Of a stretch of 64,000 bases of DNA, positions 23,299 to 32,065 are shown one piece after another. Under the pieces are notes generated by a model. That model made no database searches and was not told the DNA's origin. It saw only the letters and a list, made by a program, of their open reading frames with translations. Each line of letters opens with the position of its first letter. Position 1 is the first letter of the stretch. Origin of the DNA: Fimbriimonadaceae bacterium (GTDB lineage: Bacteria > Armatimonadota > Fimbriimonadia > Fimbriimonadales > Fimbriimonadaceae); contig JALHNM010000001.1 in NCBI GenBank assembly GCA_022843485.1, positions 782,611 to 846,610 of the forward strand, read 5' to 3'. The translations under genes were made by a program, and so were the position numbers.

Positions 23299-25086
23299 AT
23301 GAAGACGCTCTTCTCTGTGCTCGTGTTTGCCCTGGCCGGACTCGGGTGGGGACAGGACCCGCCGGACGGGAAGACCGGGAAGTGGGTGTACAGCATGGCG
23401 TTGTCGGCGCGGGTAGAGTTCGCTTACAGATTCACCCAGGCTGGGGAGCGTACGATACTCGTGGACGAGTGCGTCAACCCGTGCAAGGGGGAGAAACACA
23501 CGTCGCACCGCTCATGTGACCAGTCCTGCGACTACCAATGCCCTCACGGCTGGAGCGACGCTCCCGGGGCTCACTCGAAGACGATGCGCCCGATCTTGGG
23601 CGAGCTAGGGGCCCAGGGGGACGACCCCCCCGGACAGAGCCACAGCGACACGCTGGAGGACGCCTTCGACGCCTTCAACCTGCCCTCGGTCTTGCAGGCG
23701 GATTGGTTGCTAGACTGCTTGAAGGCCGAGTGCGAGAGGGTCTCTGGGAGGGCGGAAACAGTCTTTACCCCCGGCCACTGGAACAAGACCCCCTGTTCGT
23801 CGTCGCCACGGCTCGCCCGCGCCGACCGGTACATCCTAACCGTCGAGTACACACTGTTCGATAAACCTGGGAGCGGGCAGCCAGACGTCAAGGGGCCTTC
23901 GGGGACCCTCCGCTTCGAGGTGCTGTTCGCCGCGAAAGACTCGACCCAGATCAGGCAGGCCGTCGTCGCCTGCCGGTGCCAGGGGACGCAGGAGGAGGGG
24001 AAGGAGGTCGGGTGGATCCCGGGATGGACCACGGGGGGCGAGGACGAGTACGCCTGGTTCGACGACGGGACCGGGAAGAAGACCGTCACCAACGAGGTCA
24101 TTGGCCGCTTCATCGAGACCATCGACCCGAAGGACATGAACAAGACGGTCTTCGTGTGCGTGACGCCGACACCGGGGAAGCTGTTCATCCCGGCAGGCTG
24201 GGAGCTCGACTCGGTCGATGGGAAGGTGCAGGACGTGCAGCTCTACCAGAACCTGGAGTGCGAGACGGTGTCCAGCCAGGACGCCCTGCTCGTGAGCCTG
24301 TTCCCTGGCTTCGGCACGGGCCACACGATCCGGACGCTCTGCCTCGAGATCGACAAGCCGGAGCCGCGACCGGGCACGGAGTTCAGGTTGGTGCCGCCGC
24401 GGTTACCTTCCTTGGCACGGCTCGCCCGATTCACCCGGCGCTCGCGGATGGTGGGCCCGGCCGACCAGGCACGGCTCTGGATCGCCACCGATCAGGCCTC
24501 CTATGACCGCGTGGCCGAGGTCCTCTCGCCCAGCCCGGGCCCGGGCACCTACCTGCGGGAGATGCACCGTGCCGCTTTGGCGCTTGCGATCCAGGTCGAG
24601 GACCCCAAGATCCAGAAGATCATGGAGCCGCGGCTGCTCCTCGCCGAGGACTTCAACGTGGACGCGGTGAAGTGGGCCTTCGGCACGATGATCGGTGCGG
24701 ACGCGGGGAAGACGTGTCGGTGGCTCCGAGGGCAGTCCTCGGCCCTGGGCGACGCGTTTGGGTGGGAGAAGCCTGAGCGCGCCGTGCAGCTCTTCGATAC
24801 GCTCGTGGGCGTCCTCGCCGACGAGGGGACGAAGCTGGCGGCCGAGACGGCGGTGTGGCTCCTTTCGGAGGGGGCTCCGGCGGCGAACCGGCCCGCCCTC
24901 GCGGCTTCGGGCGGGGCCCAAAGGCTCGCGCTGTCGGCCGCCGGAGCGCGGGACGAGGGGGCCGCGACGGTGATCCGGGGCTGGCTCGAGAAGACGGACA
25001 GCCCGTTCAAAGTCATGGCGACCCCGGCTAGTCCGCCGCCCGACCCAGACCGGGTTCGGGCGGCGACGGGCGCGGGCCGGGTCTAG
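23299..25086 (+). CDS. Secreted protein of unknown function, Cys-rich N-terminal half
   Basis: 595 residues. Signal peptide MKTLFSVLVFALAGLGWGQ. Residues 50-90 hold a Cys cluster (CVNPCKGE, SCDQSCDYQCPHGW), with further paired cysteines to about residue 330, suggesting disulfides or metal binding outside the cytoplasm. The C-terminal 200 residues are helical and Ala-rich without motifs. I recognise no family. The stop codon overlaps that of the convergent hflX (the shared bases read CTAG). Confidence 0.6.
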   Translation: MKTLFSVLVFALAGLGWGQDPPDGKTGKWVYSMALSARVEFAYRFTQAGERTILVDECVNPCKGEKHTSHRSCDQSCDYQCPHGWSDAPGAHSKTMRPILGELGAQGDDPPGQSHSDTLEDAFDAFNLPSVLQADWLLDCLKAECERVSGRAETVFTPGHWNKTPCSSSPRLARADRYILTVEYTLFDKPGSGQPDVKGPSGTLRFEVLFAAKDSTQIRQAVVACRCQGTQEEGKEVGWIPGWTTGGEDEYAWFDDGTGKKTVTNEVIGRFIETIDPKDMNKTVFVCVTPTPGKLFIPAGWELDSVDGKVQDVQLYQNLECETVSSQDALLVSLFPGFGTGHTIRTLCLEIDKPEPRPGTEFRLVPPRLPSLARLARFTRRSRMVGPADQARLWIATDQASYDRVAEVLSPSPGPGTYLREMHRAALALAIQVEDPKIQKIMEPRLLLAEDFNVDAVKWAFGTMIGADAGKTCRWLRGQSSALGDAFGWEKPERAVQLFDTLVGVLADEGTKLAAETAVWLLSEGAPAANRPALAASGGAQRLALSAAGARDEGAATVIRGWLEKTDSPFKVMATPASPPPDPDRVRAATGAGRV

Positions 25087-26351
25087 CCGGTCACCGCGTA
25101 GGCAGCGAGCTTAGCCCGCCACTCGGCGACGACCTCGGCTTCAAGGTAGACGCCGTCCTCGCGGTACTCCTCCTTCACCACCCGGCCGTACTTGTGGCAG
25201 GCTTCGACGAGGCCGTTCTTGTCGTAGGGCAGGAGGGCCCGCACAAGGGTGTAGCGGTCGCGGACGGCCTTGTCCACCTTGGCGAGCAGGTCGTCGATGC
25301 CGGTGCCTTCTTTGGCCGAGACGGCGACGGAGTCGGGCCACTCGGCGACGAGTTGGCGGGCGAGGGTCGGGTCCTCCAGGGCGTCGACCTTGTTGAAGAC
25401 GGTCACGACGGGCACGTCCGCCCCGCCGAGCGACTCGAGCGTGTCGACGACGACGTCGACCTGCATCTCCCAGGCCGGGTGACTGACGTCGACGACGTGG
25501 AGGATGAGGTCGGCCTGGGCGACCTCTTCGAGGGTGGCCCGGAAGGCGGCGACGAGTTGGGTGGGCAGCTTCCGGATGAACCCGACGGTGTCGGTGAGCA
25601 GGAAGGCGAAGCCGTCGGGCATCTCGACCTTGCGGGTGGTGGGGTCGAGGGTGGCGAAGGGCATCGCGTCGGCGAGGAGGTCGGTGCCGCAGAGCCGGTT
25701 CATGAGCGTGCTCTTGCCCGCGCTCGTGTAGCCGGCGATGGAGACGACCGGGTGGGGGAGGTCACGGCGGCCGGCCCTCTGGAGGTGCCGGTGGCGCTGG
25801 ACCTCGTCGATCTCGTGCTTGAGGCGCGAGATCTTGGCGTTGACCATCCGGCGGTCGCTTTCGAGCTTGGTCTCGCCCGGGCCGCGCATCCCGATACCGC
25901 CCCGCTGGCGCTCGAACTTGGTGTACACGCTCATGAGCCGCGGGAGCATGTAGCTGAGCTGGGCGAGCTCGACTTGGAGCTGCCCCTCCCGTGTCCGGGC
26001 TCGGCGGGCGAAGATGTCGAGGATGAGCATCGTGCGATCGACGACCGGCTTGCCGACCTCGTCCTGGAGGTTCCGGATCTGGACGCTGCTCAGCTCTGCG
26101 TCCACCACGACCACGTCGGCGGTGGTCATCGCGACGTAGCCCTTGATCTCCTCGGCCTTCCCAGAGCCGATGTAGAACGCGCCTGTCGGCCGACCCACCC
26201 GTTGGCGGGCCGACCCGGCGACGACGGCGCCCGCCGCCTCGACGAGCCCTTCGAGCTCCTGTTCGACGATCGTGTCGTCCTCTTCGTCCGAGTTGATGTA
26301 GACCAGGAAAAGGCGTTCGGGTTCGGGGGTGTTGTTCTTAAGTTCGGACAT
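25083..26351 (-). CDS. hflX: GTPase HflX
   Basis: 422 residues with the ATG at 26351. The N-terminal HflX domain (TIVEQELEGLVEAAGA, VGRPTGAFYIGSGKAEEI) is followed by a helical segment with GGIGMRGPGETKLESDRR, the family signature, and a G domain with G1 GYTSAGKST, G3 DTVGFIRKLP and G4 NKVD. HflX binds the large ribosomal subunit and splits stalled ribosomes under stress. A frame extending to 26468 adds an unconserved Pro-rich head and was rejected. GGAAGG lies about ten bases before the chosen start. Confidence 0.95.
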   Translation of the reverse strand: MSELKNNTPEPERLFLVYINSDEEDDTIVEQELEGLVEAAGAVVAGSARQRVGRPTGAFYIGSGKAEEIKGYVAMTTADVVVVDAELSSVQIRNLQDEVGKPVVDRTMLILDIFARRARTREGQLQVELAQLSYMLPRLMSVYTKFERQRGGIGMRGPGETKLESDRRMVNAKISRLKHEIDEVQRHRHLQRAGRRDLPHPVVSIAGYTSAGKSTLMNRLCGTDLLADAMPFATLDPTTRKVEMPDGFAFLLTDTVGFIRKLPTQLVAAFRATLEEVAQADLILHVVDVSHPAWEMQVDVVVDTLESLGGADVPVVTVFNKVDALEDPTLARQLVAEWPDSVAVSAKEGTGIDDLLAKVDKAVRDRYTLVRALLPYDKNGLVEACHKYGRVVKEEYREDGVYLEAEVVAEWRAKLAAYAVTG

Positions 26352-26573
26352 GCAACCTGCCTTCCGGCGGTGAGGCCGGGGGTCGAGGCGCAAGGCGCCG
26401 GAACGTACGGGTTTCCCTTTTGGGGCACTGTTCGACGCCTGCGCGGGGGGCGCAGGAGGGCCGGGCACCGGGGTCGGGCGCCAGGGCGGGGGGCCAGGAC
26501 GGCCTTAGAGGTCGAACAGGATCATGGACGGCGCATTATGGCCCGGGGACGCAGGGGCCCCGGGCCGTCGGAC

Positions 26574-27110
26574 TCAGAAGCGGGTTATGCCGTACTGGAG
26601 GGCGATGCTGAAGCCGCTGAAGTTGAACCCGGCGTAGCTCGGGAACAGGTCGTAGCGGGCGTGGAGATTGAGGCGCTCGCCGATGTTGACGCCGACCTCG
26701 ACGTTGCCGGTGGGGCCGAACCGCTTGCCCGATTCGCGCCCGCCGGTGACGTTGATCGCGTAGTCGATATAGCCCAGTCCAGCGCGGGCGGCGGCGTAGG
26801 GCCGAGTGGACATCTGGTCGCCCAGTGGGTAGAGGATCCCGCCGGACAGGGAGAGCATGAAGACCTTGTTGCCGTCCTTGGACTTGCTGAACGCTTGCCA
26901 GTCGGAGGTGACCCGCTGGCGGCGGCTGGAGTCGATGCGGACGGAGGTGGGGCCGTAGCTGAGCCAGTTGTCACCGAGCTTGTCGCGGAGCGCGGAGCTG
27001 CTGGGGAAGAAGGAGCCGACCGAGGCGCCCAAGTAGCTCTGCTGGGCGAGGGCCGGGGCGGCGAGGGCGACGAGGGCCGTCAAGCCCAGGAGCGTACGTC
27101 GGAAGACCAC
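26574..27110 (-). CDS. Outer-membrane beta-barrel-like protein
   Basis: 178 residues. Signal peptide MVFRRTLLGLTALVALAAPA ends at LAQ. Alternating polar/hydrophobic strands follow, with the typical closing strand SIALQYGITRF ending in phenylalanine, as in proteins inserted by BamA. RPYAAARAGLGYIDYAINVT and NVEVGVNIGERLNLHARYDL are barrel hairpins. It could be an OmpW/OmpA-type small barrel; the function is not clear. Start is GTG, six bases behind a TAGGAT hexamer, implying a leaderless message. Confidence 0.7.
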   Translation of the reverse strand: MVFRRTLLGLTALVALAAPALAQQSYLGASVGSFFPSSSALRDKLGDNWLSYGPTSVRIDSSRRQRVTSDWQAFSKSKDGNKVFMLSLSGGILYPLGDQMSTRPYAAARAGLGYIDYAINVTGGRESGKRFGPTGNVEVGVNIGERLNLHARYDLFPSYAGFNFSGFSIALQYGITRF

Positions 27111-27116
27111 ACCGCT

Positions 27117-27122
27117 ATCCTA
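27117..27122 (-). promoter_or_regulatory. -10 element TAGGAT, leaderless promoter
   Basis: Six bases before the GTG at 27110 on the minus strand. Confidence 0.6.
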
Positions 27123-27225
27123 CCGAAAGTGCGGGGGTCTCACGGCGGGCTGGGTTTCGGGCTCCGCGTGCGGACCGCCCCCGAGCCCCGGGCCTGGGGG
27201 TGGGATGTGGGACACTCGGAGCCGC

Positions 27226-28095
27226 ATGACCGGGGGCAGCGCTGGGATCTTGGACGGCAAGGCCGTGTCGAGCCTGTTGCGCTCGCAAGTCGCTGAGCGT
27301 GTCGCCGTGCTCCGGGCCCGGGGGGTCGTGCCCCGGATCGAGGCGGTCGTCGCGGCCCAAGACCCGGCGAGCCTGGCCTACGTCCGGATGAAGCGGGCCT
27401 GGGCCGAGAAGGCGGGCATGGAGAGCGGGAGCTTCGAGGTGACGGCCGACACGCCCCAGGCGGTGGTGGTCGACCGGGTGCGCTCGCTCAACGCCGACCC
27501 CGGGGTGCACGGCGTGCTCGTGCAGCACCCCCTCCCGGGGCACCTAGACGAGGCGGCCGTGCTCGAGGCCCTGGCGGTCGAGAAGGACGTGGACGGGATC
27601 ACGGTGGCCTCGCTCGGACGGTTGACGGCGGGGGAGCAAGGGTTTCGGGCGGCGACCCCGCTGGGGATCGTGCGGCTGCTTGACCACTATGAGGTCCCGC
27701 TCGAAGGGCGGCACGCGGTGGTGGTCGGACGGAGCAACATCCTCGGGAAGCCGGCCGCGCTGATGCTGCTCGAGCGGAACTGCACGGTGACCGTGGCGCA
27801 CTCGCGGACTCGGGACCTGGCGGGGCTGCTGGCGACAGCGGACCTGGTCGTGGCGGCGGTCGGGCGGCCGGAGTTGATCCGGGGCGAGTGGCTCAAGCCG
27901 GGGGCGGTCGTGGTGGACGCGGGCTACAACAAGGTGCCGGGCCGGGAGAAGGACGTCGGGGACTGCCACTTCGAGTCGTGCGCGGCGGTGGCGTCCTGGA
28001 TCACCCCGGTGCCCGGGGGCGTCGGGCCGATGACGGTGGCGTGTCTGCTGGCGAACACGGTGGATGCCGCGGAAGCTGCGGCGATGGCGGGGTGA
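27226..28095 (+). CDS. folD: Methylenetetrahydrofolate dehydrogenase/cyclohydrolase
   Basis: 289 residues. FolD interconverts 5,10-methylene- and 10-formyl-tetrahydrofolate using NADP. Motifs seen: ASLAYVRMKRAWAEKAGM (catalytic Lys equivalent in YVRMK), GVLVQHPLPGHLDE, KDVDG, the dinucleotide fold VVVGRSNILGKPAALML and the C-terminal TPVPGGVGPMTVACLLANTV. The ATG at 27226 fits the family start; GACACT nine bases upstream is a -10-like variant. The stop codon is the first three bases of a long palindrome (28093-28125). It is convergent with the EamA gene. Confidence 0.95.
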   Translation: MTGGSAGILDGKAVSSLLRSQVAERVAVLRARGVVPRIEAVVAAQDPASLAYVRMKRAWAEKAGMESGSFEVTADTPQAVVVDRVRSLNADPGVHGVLVQHPLPGHLDEAAVLEALAVEKDVDGITVASLGRLTAGEQGFRAATPLGIVRLLDHYEVPLEGRHAVVVGRSNILGKPAALMLLERNCTVTVAHSRTRDLAGLLATADLVVAAVGRPELIRGEWLKPGAVVVDAGYNKVPGREKDVGDCHFESCAAVASWITPVPGGVGPMTVACLLANTVDAAEAAAMAG

Positions 28096-28135
28096 TAAGT
28101 CTTATAGGGCCTATAAGACTTATCAGGCCTATAGG
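28093..28135. repeat. Palindrome of TTATAGG/CTATAAG units at the folD stop codon
   Basis: TGATAAGTCTTATAG, loop GGC, then CTATAAGACTTATCA: perfect 15-base arms, followed by one more partial unit GGCCTATAGG. AT-rich against a GC-rich background. It lies between convergent genes, so it may end transcription from both sides. Confidence 0.85.
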
Positions 28136-28158
28136 TTCCGCTCTGCAAGAACTCAAAC

Positions 28159-29019
28159 CTACTTCCCAGGTCTGGCGACCAGGTAGGTGCCGAGCAGGAT
28201 GACGCCGCCTCCTACGAACTGGACGGGGTGGAGGGGCTCGCGGAGGAGGGTCCAGCCCCAGAGGGCGCCGAAGACCGGGATGAGGAAGGTGACGGTGAGG
28301 GCGCGGGTGGGTCCGACGCGGGCGAGGAGCCAGGTGTAGAGCAGGAACGGGAGCGCGCTGCAGAGCACGCCGAACGCGGCGGCTTCGGCGAAGGCCCGCG
28401 GGGGGACCGGCTGGGCGGGCCACTGTGAGGCAGCGGGCAGGGCGAGCAGCAGTGCGCCGAGGGCCTGGCCACCGAGGGCAAGGTCGAGGGCGGAAAGGCC
28501 CTCTGCGTGCCTCTTGATCACGATGCCGGAGAGGCCGTAACAGGCGGCCGCGACGAGGCAGGCGAGGACAGCGAGCGCGAACCCGGCGCCCACCTGGCTC
28601 GACCAGACTTCGCCGACGACGCCGACCCCCGCCGCCCCGAGGAGCAGCCCGAGGCCCTGGACCGGGGTCAACCGCTCCCGGAGCCAAATCGCGGCGAAGG
28701 CGGCGCCGAACATGGGGGCGGTGGCGTTGAGCACGGAGAGCAGCGCGGTCGAGAGCGACTTGGCCCCGAACGCGAACAGCGAGTAGGGGACGGCCGACGT
28801 CAAGAGCGCGACGACCACTAGGATGCCGAAGCGACTTCGGACCGGGACCTGCCGGCGCTGGGCCACCGCGACCGCGATAAGGACGGCCCCGGCGAACAGG
28901 AGCCGCAGGAAGGTGAGTGGCAAAGGTCCGAGGAGCGGGACGAGCGTCCGCTGGAACACGAACGACCCGCCCCAAAGCGCGGCCATCGCGAACAGGCTGG
29001 TGGTCTCGATGGGCTTCAT
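28159..29019 (-). CDS. EamA/DMT-family transporter
   Basis: 286 residues with about ten transmembrane helices in two EamA halves: FAMAALWGGSFVFQRTLVPL and LSVLNATAPMFGAAFAAIWL in the first, ACYGLSGIVIKRHAEGLSAL and FLIPVFGALWGWTLLREPLH in the second. Drug/metabolite transporters of this family move small metabolites across the inner membrane; the substrate cannot be predicted. Its ATG overlaps the stop of the upstream ada gene (ATGA), so the two form an operon. Confidence 0.9.
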   Translation of the reverse strand: MKPIETTSLFAMAALWGGSFVFQRTLVPLLGPLPLTFLRLLFAGAVLIAVAVAQRRQVPVRSRFGILVVVALLTSAVPYSLFAFGAKSLSTALLSVLNATAPMFGAAFAAIWLRERLTPVQGLGLLLGAAGVGVVGEVWSSQVGAGFALAVLACLVAAACYGLSGIVIKRHAEGLSALDLALGGQALGALLLALPAASQWPAQPVPPRAFAEAAAFGVLCSALPFLLYTWLLARVGPTRALTVTFLIPVFGALWGWTLLREPLHPVQFVGGGVILLGTYLVARPGK

Positions 29020-30101
29020 GCGTCGAAGAGCCCTCCAAGAGTCGGAGGGCGGTGGCCGCGTTCGAGGTCGAGGAGGAACTGCTTCCGGCGGAGGCCGCCG
29101 CCGTAGCCTCCCAGGGCGCCGCCCTTGTTGACGACTCGGTGGCAGGGGATGACGATGCCGATCCGGTTCAGGCCGTTGGTGCGGCCGACGGCGCGGACGG
29201 CGGCGGGATCGCCGAGCTCGGTGGCGATCTCATGGTAAGCCCGGGTCTCGCCATAGGGGATGCGCAAGAGCTCGGTCCAGACTCGGCGCTGGAAGTCGGA
29301 ACCGGGGTATAGGAGGGGGACAGTGAACTCGGTCAGACGGCCCTCGAAGTAACGGGCGAGCTCGTCTTGGGCCTGCTCGATATGGGAGTTGGTGCCCGGC
29401 ACGACGGGGAGGCGGAACAGGCGGCGGACGGTCTCGAACTGGTGCTCGAGCATGCGGCGGTCGGTGAACTCGAGCAGGCACAGCCCCTCCGAGGTCGCCC
29501 CGGCCACGAGCGGGCCGAGGGGGCTCGGCAGCCAGGCGACCCGCACGCAGTCCTGCCCCGGGCTCGCGCTGGGGGCGACGCCGAACGTGCGCTGGAACGC
29601 CTCGCGGAAGCCGCTCGGGGACTCGTAGCCGCTTTCGAGGACGGCGTCGTCGACGGGGCTCCCGTTGCGGATCGTGGTGAAGGCCCCGGCAAGGCGTCGG
29701 GCGCGGGAGTAGGCCTGGAAGGTCATGCCGTAGTGCTTGAGGAAGTGGCGGCGGACGGTGGCGGGGTCGACGCCGCGGGCGCGGAGGTCGCTCTCTCGGA
29801 GGCGGCGGTTGGGGTCGGCCTCGACCTCGGAGATCAGGGCGGCGGCCCAGTCGGGTTGGTTGACCAGGCTCATCGGTCGGCAGCGCTTGCACGGGCGGTA
29901 GCCGGCTGAGACAGCGGAGGCGGGGTCGGGGAAGTACTCGACGTTCTTCGGCAACGGGCTGCGGGCCGGGCAGGTGGGGCGACAGAAGACGCCGGTCGTG
30001 CGGACGCCCATGAAGAAGATGCCGTCATAGTCCGGGTCTCGCCGGAGGTAGGCGGCCTCCATCTCGGAGACTGGGGGCAGGGTCGTCACTCCTCGGAGCA
30101 T
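29016..30101 (-). CDS. ada: Ada-type methylphosphotriester/O6-alkylguanine-DNA methyltransferase and regulator
   Basis: 361 residues in three parts. An N-terminal zinc domain has four cysteines, Cys40, Cys44, Cys71 and Cys74 (CRPTC, CKRC), the acceptor of methyl groups from phosphotriesters. A middle AraC-type helix-turn-helix region (VRRHFLKHYGMTFQAYSRAR, SGFREAFQRTFG) follows. The C-terminal O6-alkylguanine methyltransferase has the reactive Cys320 in IPCHRVV. In known Ada proteins methylation turns the protein into an activator of its own regulon. The ATG at 30101 is assumed; a GTG at 30089 is also possible. Co-translated with an EamA transporter. Confidence 0.93.
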   Translation of the reverse strand: MLRGVTTLPPVSEMEAAYLRRDPDYDGIFFMGVRTTGVFCRPTCPARSPLPKNVEYFPDPASAVSAGYRPCKRCRPMSLVNQPDWAAALISEVEADPNRRLRESDLRARGVDPATVRRHFLKHYGMTFQAYSRARRLAGAFTTIRNGSPVDDAVLESGYESPSGFREAFQRTFGVAPSASPGQDCVRVAWLPSPLGPLVAGATSEGLCLLEFTDRRMLEHQFETVRRLFRLPVVPGTNSHIEQAQDELARYFEGRLTEFTVPLLYPGSDFQRRVWTELLRIPYGETRAYHEIATELGDPAAVRAVGRTNGLNRIGIVIPCHRVVNKGGALGGYGGGLRRKQFLLDLERGHRPPTLGGLFDA

Positions 30102-30225
30102 GCCCGACGACCGCCCGGTCGCGCCACCGAAAACCGGGCGTCGTCATCGGTCGCTGGGGGGTGTCTCGGTGTGCCGTGCGCTAGGGCGAACTGCTGGAAG
30201 CTGTGAGCCTGGTCGGCGGGGTGCG

Positions 30226-30231
30226 TAGAAT
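30226..30231 (+). promoter_or_regulatory. -10 element TAGAAT, leaderless promoter of ubiD
   Basis: Ten bases before the ATG at 30242. Confidence 0.6.
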
Positions 30232-30241
30232 TCGGGGCCTG

Positions 30242-31840
30242 ATGGCGTACCGCGACTACCAGCACTTTCTCGACGTCCTCGCCTCTGCGGGCGAGTTGAA
30301 GCGGATCACCGAGCCGGTCAGCCCGCACCTCGAGATCACCGAGATCGCGGACCGGGTCATGAAGGCGGGGGGGCCGGCGCTGTTGTTCGAGAACGTGGTC
30401 GGCCTCCCGCCGCGCCTCGGCACCCCCGACCCGACGAGCGCGGTGATGGGCCGGCCTTCGATCCACCGTCCCCAGGGCCTGCGGGCGGCGGGGGACCCTC
30501 ACCCCCCTGCCCCCCTCTCCCTCGCCGAGGGAGAGGGGGGGGTGCGCCGCTACGCCATGCCCGTCAGCATCAACGCGATGGGCAGCCGCAGGCGGATGTC
30601 GATGGCGCTGAGCTGCGACGACTACACGGAGCACGCCGGGCGCATCGCCGCTCTGCTCAAGCCCGACGTGCCGAAGTCCCCAGTCGAGGCGCTCAAGTTC
30701 GCCCAGCGGACGTTCGGCGAGCTCAAGGACGTGCCGCCCCGACGGGTGGACCGGGGGCTGTGCCAGGAGGTCGTGCTGCAGGGGAGCGAGATCGACCTCA
30801 CGAAGCTCCCCGTTCTGACCTGCTGGCCCGAAGACGGCGGACCCTACGTCACCTTGCCAATGGTCTTCACCCACGACCCCTCCACCGGGCGGCGTAACGT
30901 GGGCATGTACCGCGTCCAGGTGCAGGGCAAGGCCGGGTGCGGGATGCACTGGCAGATGCACAAGACCGGGATGCGGCACATGGAGGACGCGGGGGCGAAG
31001 GGGCGACGGATCGACGTGGCCGTCGCGCTGGGGGGCGACCCGGTCTACGCCTTCGGCGCGATCGCCCCGCTGCCTCCCGGGATCGACGAGATGCTGTTCT
31101 GCGGGTTCCTGCGGCGGCAGCGGGTCGACTTAGTGCGGTGCAAGACGGTTGACGTCAGTGTCCCCGCGGACTGCGAGATCGTGATCGAAGGATACGTGGA
31201 CCCGAGCGAGCGGCGCCTGGAAGGGCCGTTCGGGGACCACACGGGCTACTACTCGCTCGCCGAGGACTTCCCGGTGCTGCACGTGACCTGCGTGACGATG
31301 CGGGAGAAACCGGTCTACCCGGCGACGATCGTCGGGCGGCCGCCGATGGAGGACGGGTGGATGGGCAAGGCGGTCGAACAGGTGTTCCTGCCGATGGTCC
31401 AGCTCACCGTGCCCGAGATCATCGACATGAACCTCCCCGTCGAGGCGACGTTCCACAACATGGCCTTCGTCCGTATCAAGAAGAAGTATCCGGGCCACGC
31501 GTTCAAGGTGATGAACGCGATCTGGGGGCTCGGCGGGCTAGCGTTCACCAAGTTCGTGTTCGTGTTCGACGAGGACTGCGACGTCCACGACCTTGCCGAG
31601 GTGATCTTCAGGATCGGGGCGAACTGCGACCCAGGGCGGGACCACCTGCTCACGAAGGGGCCGGTCGACCAACTCGACCACGCCTCGATCGCCGAGGGCT
31701 TTGGCGGGAAGATCGGCTTCGACTGCACCCACAAGTGGCCCGGCGAGAACGGCTTCTCGCGGCCTTATCCGAAGCTCATTTCGATGGCGGACGACGTCGT
31801 GAAGCGGGTGGACGAACTCTGGCCGCTGTTGGGGCTGTAA
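30242..31840 (+). CDS. ubiD: UbiD-family prenylated-FMN decarboxylase, with in-frame repeat insertion
   Basis: 532 residues. UbiD enzymes reversibly decarboxylate aromatic or unsaturated acids with prenylated FMN; UbiD itself acts in ubiquinone/menaquinone synthesis. Family text: YRDYQHFLDVLASAGELKRI, GPALLFENVVG, PVSINAMGSRRRMSMAL, GMHWQMHKTG, EGPFGDHTGYYSLAEDFPVL, TIVGRPPMEDGWMGKAVEQV. An unusual block of about 45 residues (roughly 55-101) lies between FENVVG and the PVSIN strand where family members are short; it is encoded by a palindromic repeat. The start is set by alignment with the family and by TAGAAT ten bases upstream. No ubiX is nearby. Confidence 0.9.
   Translation: MAYRDYQHFLDVLASAGELKRITEPVSPHLEITEIADRVMKAGGPALLFENVVGLPPRLGTPDPTSAVMGRPSIHRPQGLRAAGDPHPPAPLSLAEGEGGVRRYAMPVSINAMGSRRRMSMALSCDDYTEHAGRIAALLKPDVPKSPVEALKFAQRTFGELKDVPPRRVDRGLCQEVVLQGSEIDLTKLPVLTCWPEDGGPYVTLPMVFTHDPSTGRRNVGMYRVQVQGKAGCGMHWQMHKTGMRHMEDAGAKGRRIDVAVALGGDPVYAFGAIAPLPPGIDEMLFCGFLRRQRVDLVRCKTVDVSVPADCEIVIEGYVDPSERRLEGPFGDHTGYYSLAEDFPVLHVTCVTMREKPVYPATIVGRPPMEDGWMGKAVEQVFLPMVQLTVPEIIDMNLPVEATFHNMAFVRIKKKYPGHAFKVMNAIWGLGGLAFTKFVFVFDEDCDVHDLAEVIFRIGANCDPGRDHLLTKGPVDQLDHASIAEGFGGKIGFDCTHKWPGENGFSRPYPKLISMADDVVKRVDELWPLLGL
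30495..30545. repeat. REP-like palindrome inside the ubiD reading frame
   Basis: CCCCCTCTCCCTCG at 30511-30524 and CGAGGGAGAGGGGG at 30526-30539 are perfect 14-base arms. It is preceded by CACCCCCCTGCCC, the usual lead of dispersed CCCTCTCCCTCGC-type repeats. Confidence 0.85.
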
Positions 31841-31843
31841 ACT
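31838..31843 (+). promoter_or_regulatory. -10 element TAAACT overlapping the ubiD stop codon
   Basis: Six bases before the GTG at 31850. Its first three bases are the TAA stop of ubiD. Confidence 0.5.
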
Positions 31844-31849
31844 AGGGCT

Positions 31850-32065
31850 GTGGAACCCGGATCGACTCGGCGTTTTGAGAGCGAGCTTGCCCACTGCTCG
31901 AGGGAAGAGCTCTTGGCGATCGCAATCATGGTGATCGAACTAGCGAGGACTCGCGGCCCAGCTCACTCCGCGAGGGGCCTGGAGTCTTATCGCGGTTCGA
32001 TCCGTAGCGACATCGATCCGTTAGAGTACCAGCGAGGGGCAAGGGCAGACAGGTTCGAGCCGTGA
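31850..32065 (+). CDS. Putative antitoxin paired with a PIN toxin
   Basis: 71 residues, GTG start six bases after TAAACT. The sequence (SRRFESELAHCSREELLAIA start region, LEYQRGARADRFEP end) does not match a VapB DNA-binding family I know. Its position, size and four-base overlap with the following PIN-domain gene are those of an antitoxin. The C-terminal acidic/aromatic stretch could be the part that masks the toxin. Called from context. Confidence 0.55.
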   Translation: MEPGSTRRFESELAHCSREELLAIAIMVIELARTRGPAHSARGLESYRGSIRSDIDPLEYQRGARADRFEP

